Below, piece by piece: positions 1 to 5,963 of a stretch of DNA of 6,190 nt (position 1 is its first letter; each line of letters starts with the position of its first letter). The position numbers and the translations under genes were made by a program. The stretch covers positions 1 through 6,190 of the forward strand of contig JAEYZV010000079.1 of NCBI GenBank assembly GCA_023427865.1. The letters run 5' to 3'. Below the pieces are notes generated by a model. That model searched no databases. It was not told the DNA's origin and saw only the letters and a list, made by a program, of their open reading frames with translations. The DNA comes from Acidobacteriota bacterium (GTDB lineage Bacteria; Acidobacteriota; Vicinamibacteria; Vicinamibacterales; Vicinamibacteraceae).

Positions 1-10
1 ACGATGGCCG

Positions 11-40
11 ACGGCCGACTGCCGACGGCCGTGTCTTTTT
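11..40 (+). terminator. Probable Rho-independent terminator facing gltS
   Basis: The arm acggccg (11-17) pairs perfectly with cggccgt (26-32) around an 8-base loop. Three bases and then five T's (36-40) follow on the plus strand. This is the shape of an intrinsic terminator for a plus-strand gene lying left of the window. The last T is also part of the complement of the gltS stop codon, so the two genes would converge with almost no gap. No T run follows the hairpin when read on the minus strand, so it is not a clear terminator for gltS itself. The stem is short and the T run modest, hence moderate confidence. Confidence 0.45.
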
Positions 41-1284
41 CACCTGTACACGTTCAGGAACGCGGTGATCACCGCGTTGTTGACCACGTCGATGAAGAAG
101 GCGCCCACCATCGGCACCACGAGGAACGCGCGCGGCGCGAGGCCGTAGCGCTCCGCGAGCGCCTCCATGTTGGCCATGGCATTGGCGGTCGTGCCGAGCA
201 TGAAGCCGATGAACCCGCTCGACATCACGGCCGCATCGTAGTCGCGTCCCATCAGGCGGAAGATGACCGGCGGCGCCACGATCGCGATGAACAACACCTG
301 CACGACGAGCAGCGCGGCCAGCGGCACGGCGAGGCCGGCAAGCTGCCACAGCTTCAGGGTCATCAACGCGATCACGAGGAAGAAGGCCAGCGCCACGGTG
401 CCGATGTCGTCGATGATCTGCTGCGAGATGCCGAACCAGCCCGTCGCTTCATCGACGTTGCGCAGCACGATGGCCACGAACATCGCGCCGATGTAGGCCG
501 GCAGCACGATGTTCTGCGCCGTGAGCCAGTCGCTGACGCCTGACCCGACCCACATCGCGAAGAGCAGGATCGCCGTGGCCTTCATCAGTGCGTAGGCCTC
601 ACGGTCCTCGCCATGCGGCGCGCGGCTCGTCCCCGGCAGTTCCGCCTCCACCACGTGCTGTGCCAGCGTCGTCGTGCTCGAGACGTCGCGGACGATGGAC
701 GTGCGATGCAGGCGGCGTTCCACCAACCAGGTGCCGACCGGCCCCCCGAGCAGCCCACCCGACACGATGCCGGCCATCGCCGCCGCCACGGCGATCGTCT
801 CGGCGCCCGGCACGCCCGCCTGTTCGAACAGGGGTGCGAACGCGAGCCCCGTCGCCGGCCCACCCGCGAGCGTGACCGACCCGGCGAGCACGCCGAACAG
901 CGGCGGCTGGCCCAGCAACTTCGCGACCAACACCCCGATGACGTTCTGCAGCAGGGTGAAGGCCGACGCAGCCACGAGGAACAGCACGACCTGCGGCCCG
1001 CCGCGCTTGAGGAGGCCGAAGCTGGCCCCGAAGCCGACGCTCGTGAAGAACGCAATCATCAGCGGGTTGCGCAGCATGTCGTCGAAGACGAAGGGTGTCT
1101 GCCCTCGCACGTAGCCGATCGTCATGACGATGGAGACGAGCAGGCCGCCCACCACCGGTGCCGGGATGTTCAGCCGGGCCAGCCACTGCAGGCGCCGTCG
1201 GATCGCGTAGCCGAGAAACAGCACGACGCCCGCGAAAGCCAGCGTATGGATGGCGTTGATCGTGAACACGCGGCGATGATACAC
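40..1284 (-). CDS. gltS: Sodium/glutamate symporter GltS
   Basis: An inner-membrane carrier that takes up glutamate with sodium ions (ESS family). The 414-residue product is close to the roughly 400 residues of E. coli GltS and can be matched to it from end to end. It has about 10-12 hydrophobic segments, split into two halves by a hydrophilic loop at about residues 186-233. Family landmarks are IPAPVVGGLLV (40-50), NPLMIAFFTSVGFGA (73-87), GSVTLAGGPATG (135-146), the segment 361-373 ending in NAMANM, and FLVVPMVGAFFIDVVN (387-402). The glycine-rich motif has Pro-Ala where E. coli has His-Gly. The start is a GTG (1284-1282) with ggaggt 12 bases upstream. A second in-frame GTG five codons later is too far from that site. 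The gene diverges from the cardiolipin synthase gene with a 19-base gap, so its promoter must lie inside that gene or the real 5' ends differ. No partner gene is expected, because the carrier acts alone. Confidence 0.95.
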   Translation of the reverse strand: MYHRRVFTINAIHTLAFAGVVLFLGYAIRRRLQWLARLNIPAPVVGGLLVSIVMTIGYVRGQTPFVFDDMLRNPLMIAFFTSVGFGASFGLLKRGGPQVVLFLVAASAFTLLQNVIGVLVAKLLGQPPLFGVLAGSVTLAGGPATGLAFAPLFEQAGVPGAETIAVAAAMAGIVSGGLLGGPVGTWLVERRLHRTSIVRDVSSTTTLAQHVVEAELPGTSRAPHGEDREAYALMKATAILLFAMWVGSGVSDWLTAQNIVLPAYIGAMFVAIVLRNVDEATGWFGISQQIIDDIGTVALAFFLVIALMTLKLWQLAGLAVPLAALLVVQVLFIAIVAPPVIFRLMGRDYDAAVMSSGFIGFMLGTTANAMANMEALAERYGLAPRAFLVVPMVGAFFIDVVNNAVITAFLNVYR

Positions 1285-1296
1285 AAGCGCTCACGG

Positions 1297-1302
1297 ACCT
1301 CC
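1297..1302 (-). promoter_or_regulatory. Ribosome binding site of gltS
   Basis: On the minus strand this reads ggaggt, a strong Shine-Dalgarno match. It lies 12 bases before the GTG at 1284, slightly longer than ideal spacing. It favours that GTG over the later in-frame GTG at 1269. It falls in the 19-base gap between the divergent genes. Confidence 0.55.
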
Positions 1303-1303
1303 G

Positions 1304-2764
1304 ATGCCGCCGCCACCGCTCGCGCACTCCCCACCGCGGCCGAGGAGCCAGCCGCATCGATTCCGTCAGCGTCCGGTTCCGCGTCGCTGGCGCACGCTGC
1401 AGGCGCAGCGGCGCGAACGCGGCGCGCCGTGGATCAGCACGCGCATCCGGCAGATCATCTGGTTGTGGCAGCCATGGGCGCTGCTGGCCGGCTGGTTCCT
1501 CGTCCAGGATCGCTACTACTGGGCGACAGGCATGCTCGCCCTGGCGTCCGTCGCCTACCTGCTGCGCCCGGCAGAACGGCCGCCGCGGCTCGGGCTCGAT
1601 CACACCGACCCGGCCGGCTCACGCGCCTTCCTCGACTCGATGGCAGGCATGACCGGGGTCGATTTCGCGCCCGGCAACCGCGTCGACATCCTCGACAACG
1701 GCGATCGGTTCTACGCGTCGATGCTCGAGGCGATTCGCGGCGCGCGCACCTCGGTGTGCATGGAGCAGTACATCTTCTGGCCGGGGCAGACGGCCACCGA
1801 GTTCTGCGCCGCGCTCGCCGAACGGGCGCAGGCGGGCGTCCCGGTGAAGATCCTGCTCGACGCCGTCGGGTCGGCGAATCTCGGCGACGAGGCCTATCGC
1901 ACGCTCGCCGATGCGGGGTGCGAGGTGGCCTGGTACACGCCCATCCGCTGGTACACGGTCGGCCGCTTCAACAACCGCACGCACCGCAAGACACTCGTCG
2001 TCGATGGCCGGATCGGATTCACGGGCGGGGCCGGCATCGCCGACCACTGGCGCGGCAATGCGACACCACCCGACGAGTGGCGGGACATCATGTTCCGCAT
2101 CGAGGGGCCGGCCGCGGCGCGGTTGCTCTCCGGCTTCGCGCAGAACTGGCTGCGCATGACCGGCGAGATCGTCCAGGGCGAGCAGTTCTTTCCAACGCCC
2201 TCGCAGGTCGGATCGCTGGACCTGCAGGTGATCCACAGTTCGCCCGACGCCGGTGCGTCCGCGGCGCGATTGATGTACTACCTCGCGATCGTCTCCGCCA
2301 GGCGTCGCATCGACATCGTCAATCCGTACTTCGTGCCCGACGAGACGGCCATCGACACGCTGCTCGAGGCAACTGCGCGTGGCGTGCAGGTGCGCGTGCT
2401 CGTGAGCGGCCGGCGCACCGACAACTGGCTGGCCCGCCAGAACAGCCGACGGTTGTACGGCGTGTTGCTGGATGGCGGCGTGAAGCTGTACGAATATCAC
2501 CAGTCGATGCTCCACCAGAAGGTCATGCTCGTGGACGGCTGCTGGTGTACCGTGGGGACGAGCAACTTCGACAACCGGTCGTTTGCTCACAACGAAGAAA
2601 CGACGGTGTGCGTGTGCGACACCGAATTCGTGGCGGCCATGACGGCCACCCTCGAGGACGATCTGGCGGCGAGCCAGCCGGTGATGCGAGAGCAATGGCA
2701 GCAGCGCGGGGTGATCACACGCGCAGAGGAACTCGTGGCGTCCCTGCTGAAGGAGCAGGTGTGA
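1304..2764 (+). CDS. cls: Cardiolipin synthase / phospholipase D family protein
   Basis: A membrane-anchored phosphatidyltransferase of the PLD superfamily, most likely joining phosphatidylglycerol with a second phospholipid to make cardiolipin. The 486-residue product has two hydrophobic segments near the N-terminus (about 51-67 and 72-88) and then two PLD domains. Each domain has a complete HKD motif: H227-x-K229-x4-D234 followed by GFTGG, and H404-x-K406-x4-D411 followed by GTSNFDNRSF. The layout of two N-terminal membrane segments plus two HKD domains is that of bacterial Cls. Which Cls subtype, and so which second substrate, cannot be told. The ATG at 1304 is the only ATG or GTG before the first membrane segment, but no Shine-Dalgarno precedes it. 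The first 27 or so codons encode a Pro/Arg/His-rich stretch with poor third-position G/C, so true coding may begin later by a non-standard start. A TTG at codon 54 would cut into the first membrane segment. It is the first gene of a three-gene operon and its stop overlaps the next start. Confidence 0.88.
   Translation: MPPPPLAHSPPRPRSQPHRFRQRPVPRRWRTLQAQRRERGAPWISTRIRQIIWLWQPWALLAGWFLVQDRYYWATGMLALASVAYLLRPAERPPRLGLDHTDPAGSRAFLDSMAGMTGVDFAPGNRVDILDNGDRFYASMLEAIRGARTSVCMEQYIFWPGQTATEFCAALAERAQAGVPVKILLDAVGSANLGDEAYRTLADAGCEVAWYTPIRWYTVGRFNNRTHRKTLVVDGRIGFTGGAGIADHWRGNATPPDEWRDIMFRIEGPAAARLLSGFAQNWLRMTGEIVQGEQFFPTPSQVGSLDLQVIHSSPDAGASAARLMYYLAIVSARRRIDIVNPYFVPDETAIDTLLEATARGVQVRVLVSGRRTDNWLARQNSRRLYGVLLDGGVKLYEYHQSMLHQKVMLVDGCWCTVGTSNFDNRSFAHNEETTVCVCDTEFVAAMTATLEDDLAASQPVMREQWQQRGVITRAEELVASLLKEQV
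2750..2755 (+). promoter_or_regulatory. Ribosome binding site of the YgjP-like peptidase
   Basis: aaggag lies five bases before the GTG at 2761, inside the end of the cardiolipin synthase gene. It fixes GTG 2761 as the start of the peptidase, although the open frame continues far upstream. Confidence 0.7.
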
Positions 2765-3504
2765 AGGCGTCGGCGCAGCTGTCGCTGCCGTGGCGCGAGT
2801 GCGGCGAGGCGCCTGCCGACGCGCCGGCCGTGCCGCCGCCGATCGCGCCGCCGCAGACGACGTTCGTCCGCAATGGGCGGGCGCGTCGCTACATCCTGCG
2901 CGTGCTCCCCGACACGTCGGTGCGCGTGACGATCCCCCGCCACGGATCGCGCCGCGAAGCGGAGGCGTTCGTGAGGACGCGTACGCGCTGGATTGCCGAT
3001 CGCCGGCAGGAGATCGAGGCCAGTCGCCGCGAAACCAGGTGGCGCGCCGGGCAACGCATCTGGTGGCGCGGCGCGGCGCATGCGGTCGAGGTCACGACCA
3101 GCGGGGAACACGTCGCCGTCCGCTGCGGGGAGCTCGAGGGCACGACGGCGCCGCGCGAGGACTACCGTCCCGTGCTCGAACCGCTGATGCGCGCGTGCGC
3201 GGCCACCGAGTTGCCGTCGCGCCTGCGGGCGCTCGCAGAGCGCCACGGCCTCGACGTGCGCCGCGTGACCGTGCGCAACCAGCGGTCCCGCTGGGGCTCG
3301 TGCTCGCGCGAGGGAGACATCGCCTTGAACTGGCGGCTGCTGCAGATGCCCGAGCCCGTGTGCGACTACGTCCTGCTGCACGAGTTGATGCACCTGCGGG
3401 AGCCGAATCACTCGCCGAAGTTCTGGGCGCTGGTGGCTGCCGTGTGCCCGGATTTCGCCGCGGCGCGCGCCTGGCTCCGCGCCGAAGGCCTCACGCTCTG
3501 CTGA
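2761..3504 (+). CDS. YgjP-like (DUF45) zinc metallopeptidase
   Basis: A predicted soluble zinc metallopeptidase of 247 residues from the YgjP/DUF45 group, gluzincin-like. The zinc-binding helix is H207-E208-L-M-H211, with a further conserved His in NHSPKFW (H217). The family signature RSRWGSCS (176-183) followed by IALNWRLLQMP is intact, as is the N-terminal beta-rich part RRYILRVLPDTSVRVTIPR (42-60). No signal peptide is visible; the first 35 residues are Pro/Ala-rich and probably disordered. The open frame extends far upstream, but that part is an Arg-rich shadow of the neighbouring genes. GTG 2761 has a good ribosome binding site and overlaps the preceding stop as GTGA, so the two are translationally coupled. 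Natural substrates of this family are not established. E. coli YgjP is the closest named relative I can offer, and the window does not show what the enzyme cleaves. Confidence 0.9.
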   Translation: MKASAQLSLPWRECGEAPADAPAVPPPIAPPQTTFVRNGRARRYILRVLPDTSVRVTIPRHGSRREAEAFVRTRTRWIADRRQEIEASRRETRWRAGQRIWWRGAAHAVEVTTSGEHVAVRCGELEGTTAPREDYRPVLEPLMRACAATELPSRLRALAERHGLDVRRVTVRNQRSRWGSCSREGDIALNWRLLQMPEPVCDYVLLHELMHLREPNHSPKFWALVAAVCPDFAAARAWLRAEGLTLC

Positions 3505-4538
3505 TGGCCTCGCCGCCCCAGGACGATCCCGCCATCGTGGATTCGACGGCGGCGCTGGCGTCCCTCTACCAGGCGCCGTTTGCCGAGTTCGTGGCGCGCC
3601 GATCCGCGCTCGTCAGCCAGCTGAAGCGCAGTGGACACAAGGACGTCGCCAGCCGGATCGCCTCGGCGGCAAAGCCGACGCGCGCCGCGTTCCTCGTCAA
3701 CCAGGTGTACTGGCGTGCGCGCGCCACCTACGACGCGGTGCTCGATACCGGGACGGCAGCCAGGGCCGCACAGCAGGCGCGACTGCTCGGCGACGAGTCC
3801 GATCTGGCCGACACCCTCGACGCGCGGGACGCGGCCGTGGCCGACGCCGTGCATAGAGCCGAACGGATTGCTGCCGACGAGGGACAGCCGTCCAGTGACG
3901 CGATCCGCGCGCAGGTGCGTGCCTCGTTCGAGGCGCTCGCGGCTCACGGACGCGAGGCGCGCTTGCCACATGGGCAACTGACGGCCGACGTCGAACTGCC
4001 GGGACTTGCCGCCCTGGCCGGCCTCGTCCTGCCGGAATCGGCGCCGCCGCCCGTTCGCCGGTTCGAGGTCGTGGCGCGACGGCCGGCGTCGGCCACGGAC
4101 CCACCAGCGACGCCTCCGGAACCGGATCCGCGGATTGCCGAACTGGAGGGACGCCTCGCGGAGGCCCGTCTTCGCGAGCGCGAGTCGGCCGAGCGGGCGG
4201 TGGAACTCGACCGCGCGCTGGAGGCGTCCAGAGACGTCCTGACGACGGCCGAGGCAGCAGCGGAGGAGGCTTCCCGAAAGGTGCGTACCGCGCAGGAGGC
4301 GGTGGACCGCGGCGAGAGAGCGCATGCGGCGGCTGCGGCCGATGCCGCCCGCCGGGTCCAGGAACGTGAAGCCGTCGAACGGGAGCTGGCGGCGCTGCAG
4401 GAACACCCGCCGACCGAACCGGACCCCGCCCGAGACTCCGCCCCCGGCGTCAGCCCGCGACCGGCCCCGAAGGGCGGGAAGAAGACGACGTCCAGGCGCA
4501 GCGGTCCAGCTCGTGCGCCGCGTCCGCCACGATCCTGA
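3504..4538 (+). CDS. Uncharacterised coiled-coil protein, operon partner of the peptidase
   Basis: A 344-residue protein without a recognised function. The N-terminal part (about 15-160) is Ala-rich and predicted helical. It contains LYQAPFAEFVARRSALVSQLK (21-41) and KPTRAAFLVNQVYWRA (57-72), a pattern I associate with a widespread group of hypothetical proteins in high-GC bacteria carrying a Lys-Pro-(x)n-Ala-Val-Asn-Gln-like motif. A Pro-rich linker (about 178-208) leads to a long Glu/Arg/Ala-rich coiled coil (about 208-301). A basic Pro/Lys/Arg tail (about 302-344) ends the protein and could bind nucleic acid or simply be disordered. There is no signal peptide or membrane segment. The ATG overlaps the peptidase stop by one base (TGATG) and no good Shine-Dalgarno is present, so re-initiation after the peptidase is likely. 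The last 89 bases overlap the convergent YkgJ-like gene. High third-position G/C matches its upstream operon partners and supports real coding. It might be a structural or scaffolding protein, but that is a guess. Confidence 0.75.
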   Translation: MASPPQDDPAIVDSTAALASLYQAPFAEFVARRSALVSQLKRSGHKDVASRIASAAKPTRAAFLVNQVYWRARATYDAVLDTGTAARAAQQARLLGDESDLADTLDARDAAVADAVHRAERIAADEGQPSSDAIRAQVRASFEALAAHGREARLPHGQLTADVELPGLAALAGLVLPESAPPPVRRFEVVARRPASATDPPATPPEPDPRIAELEGRLAEARLRERESAERAVELDRALEASRDVLTTAEAAAEEASRKVRTAQEAVDRGERAHAAAAADAARRVQEREAVERELAALQEHPPTEPDPARDSAPGVSPRPAPKGGKKTTSRRSGPARAPRPPRS

Positions 4539-5748
4539 GCAGCCTCTCCGGACCGACCTGCTCCGAGGCGCTGCACCAGGCGGCCCAGCCTTCACGATCG
4601 AGCAGGTGGAGCTGCAGCCAGTCCGCCGCTCGAATCGCTGAGGTCAATCGCCCGATTGTGACGGGGGCGTCACCAGTCCTGGCAAGCGCCAGGCAGGTCA
4701 AGGCGTAGGACGACACGAGCGAGGCCAGTACCGATCTGAGTCCCTGCCCTTGGTAGGCGAGCCACGATCCGGTCAGGCGAACGGCGAGATAGCGGGCAAT
4801 TGCGGCGTTCGCTTCGACTCGGCCGATGGCGTGGCGGCCGACCGAGGCGTCTGTGAGGCCGTCCGGCCACTGAGCGGGACGCCAGTGCGAGGGCACGCGG
4901 CCCATTAGGTCAATCAGCAGACTATCGAGCGTCGTCGCAGCAGGACCCCGGTTGGGGCCGTCGGACCTGACAGGACCAGGCGTCCAGCGTTTCGCAATGC
5001 GAACTGTCAGGTCGCCGTCCGCCGCACGCCACCCCCGTATCCATTCTGTCCAGCGGATTACCCCACCGAGCGCCATTCCGGTCGTTGTCTCGCCCCTGGC
5101 CGCTGGTGCCAGCCAGTCGGACATCACGCGCTGCTCCCAGGTGTCGTACCCGACGAGTCCGGCGAGCACGCCCGGGCGGAGCAGGGGAGGCCACGCCTGG
5201 CATGCGTCGAGCGCCTCGACGTGAACGCGGCGGTCTGCATGAATGTGGGTGAACGACAGAAACGTCTCTGGTGCTGACCGTACTGCGAGTTCCGCGGTGA
5301 CCGGATCGGTGGGTTCGGCGGTCACGATGAGGCGAGCGGCGGTGGGGCACCATGCCGACAGCGACAGGTGCCAGCCGCGACCATCGGCGAGCAGAATTCG
5401 CGGAAACTGCCGGCAGGAGTGCGGCAGCGCCGCCATCCCCATCGATGCCTCCAGGCGGCACCCACCCGCCGCGCGCGCCGGTTCGTGGAAGATGCAGGCA
5501 TTGTCTGCCGTATGACCGAGAACCCCTTCATCCAGGAATGACGAAGACGAGGAAGATGAGGGGGCGACTGGAAGCGACGACTGGAGTTCGGCTGCGCGCA
5601 GCACCGCAAGGGGCGCCGGCTCGATGGGGATCGGCCACCCGGCTCGGCAGCAGCTGCCGGAGTGTCCGCAGCGATAGCCCGCGATGCCGGTCAGCGTACG
5701 GAGCGGCGTACCGGGGGCAGGGCCGGTCGGCGTCGGCGCAGCGACCAT
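4450..5748 (-). CDS. YkgJ/FliB-like cysteine-cluster protein
   Basis: A 432-residue protein with the layout of the YkgJ-type cysteine-cluster family (putative zinc- or iron-chelating; FliB flagellin lysine N-methylase is the best known member). Residues 25-38 read YRCGHSGSCCRAGW, matching the usual Cys-x2-Cys-x2-Cys-Cys motif except that Ser30 replaces the second Cys. The later family cysteines follow in order: C85 (NACIF), C97 (GGCRL), C112 in the strongly typical HSCRQFPR, and C134 in SAWCPTAA. Residues 64-70 are seven serines. The C-terminal two thirds is unusually rich in Trp (17 in the whole protein) and unlike anything I can name. Length is near that of FliB (about 400). ATG 5748 is the only standard start between the tRNA and the first Cys motif, though it lacks a clear Shine-Dalgarno. 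Third-position G/C looks lower than in the left-hand genes. It lies 60 bases after tRNA-Leu on the same strand, without an evident terminator between. Methylase activity and any target are inference. Confidence 0.75.
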   Translation of the reverse strand: MVAAPTPTGPAPGTPLRTLTGIAGYRCGHSGSCCRAGWPIPIEPAPLAVLRAAELQSSLPVAPSSSSSSSFLDEGVLGHTADNACIFHEPARAAGGCRLEASMGMAALPHSCRQFPRILLADGRGWHLSLSAWCPTAARLIVTAEPTDPVTAELAVRSAPETFLSFTHIHADRRVHVEALDACQAWPPLLRPGVLAGLVGYDTWEQRVMSDWLAPAARGETTTGMALGGVIRWTEWIRGWRAADGDLTVRIAKRWTPGPVRSDGPNRGPAATTLDSLLIDLMGRVPSHWRPAQWPDGLTDASVGRHAIGRVEANAAIARYLAVRLTGSWLAYQGQGLRSVLASLVSSYALTCLALARTGDAPVTIGRLTSAIRAADWLQLHLLDREGWAAWCSASEQVGPERLLRIVADAAHELDRCAWTSSSSRPSGPVAG

Positions 5749-5808
5749 CGAAGCGTTCGAGCGGCGTGTTCGTGTCGTGCAGGAGGGAGGGCCGTCCGCG
5801 CTCCCGTG

Positions 5809-5895
5809 TGGTGCCCGCTCTCGGACTCGAACCGAGATGACCGTGAGGTCGGGGGATTTTGAGTCCCCTGCGTCTGCCAATTCCGCCAAGCGGGC
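5809..5895 (-). tRNA. tRNA-Leu (anticodon CAA), CCA encoded
   Basis: The minus strand folds into a complete 87-base class II tRNA. The acceptor stem GCCCGCT/AGCGGGC is a perfect 7-pair helix. The D arm carries the usual leucine pattern GGAATTGGCAGACGC. The anticodon arm is GGGGA-CTCAAAA-TCCCC, with anticodon CAA (window 5861-5859), reading UUG. The long variable arm has a GACC/GGTC stem with a 4-base loop. The T arm is CTCGG-TTCGAGT-CCGAG. Discriminator A73 and a genomically encoded CCA end the gene; A73 is typical of tRNA-Leu. It lies between a methyltransferase-like gene and a YkgJ-like gene, all on the same strand. Open frames running through it on either strand are spurious. Confidence 0.98.
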
Positions 5896-5900
5896 GCGGC

Positions 5901-5919
5901 GGCAGTCTACCAGACTGCC
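5901..5919 (-). other. Perfect 8-bp hairpin just upstream of tRNA-Leu
   Basis: ggcagtct (5901-5908) pairs perfectly with agactgcc (5912-5919) around a 3-base loop, five bases before the tRNA 5' end. No T run follows on either strand, so it is not a classic terminator. It could end transcripts of the methyltransferase gene, or sit in the tRNA leader as a processing signal. The right arm on the minus strand holds tagact, a four-of-six match to a -10 box placed about right for the tRNA, but no -35 partner is visible. Confidence 0.4.
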
Positions 5920-5928
5920 CGCGACGAG

Positions 5929-5962
5929 TGGCACGGTCGCTTTCGCCGCTGCCGCGGTGCCA
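5929..5962 (-). other. Possible hairpin after the methyltransferase stop codon
   Basis: tggcac (5929-5934) pairs with gtgcca (5957-5962), enclosing a 22-base GC-rich loop. It begins one base past the stop codon of the upstream gene. The loop is long and no T run follows, so a role as terminator or mRNA 3' end stabiliser is only a suggestion. Together with the second hairpin it fills most of the 68-base non-coding gap before the tRNA. Confidence 0.22.
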
Positions 5963-5963
5963 G

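Noticed and set aside
1256..1285. TTGATC followed at 18 bases by TACACA as a promoter for cls.
   Set aside because: Only four and three matches to the consensus hexamers, and it lies within gltS; too weak to report as a feature.
613..2760. Very long plus-strand open frame running into the peptidase frame (963 codons from 613).
   Set aside because: Its first 716 codons are Arg/His/Ala-rich and lie opposite gltS and out of frame with the cardiolipin synthase. The ribosome binding site and GTG at 2761 mark the true start.
3408..4595. 395-codon minus-strand frame opposite the coiled-coil gene.
   Set aside because: Arg/Gly-rich composition typical of the shadow of a high-GC gene; no domain or motif is visible and the plus-strand gene is better supported.
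4450..5442. Internal ATG at 5442 of the YkgJ-like gene with ggagg five bases upstream, as a possible start.
   Set aside because: It would remove the Cys-x5-Cys-Cys motif and two further conserved cysteines that identify the family, so the signal is probably fortuitous, though a second shorter product is not excluded.
5533..5560. Run of seven serine codons as a microsatellite or phase-variable repeat.
   Set aside because: The serine codons are mixed (tca, tct, tcc, tcg) and not a pure nucleotide repeat, so slippage is unlikely.
5809..5895. tRNA-Leu as the attachment site of an integrated element.
   Set aside because: I see no second copy of the tRNA 3' end, no integrase and no mobile genes in the window; a single adjacent gene is not enough.
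5749..5934. In-frame upstream extension of the YkgJ-like gene to an ATG at 5934.
   Set aside because: It would translate straight through the tRNA-Leu gene, giving the familiar spurious peptide ELADAGDSKSPDL.
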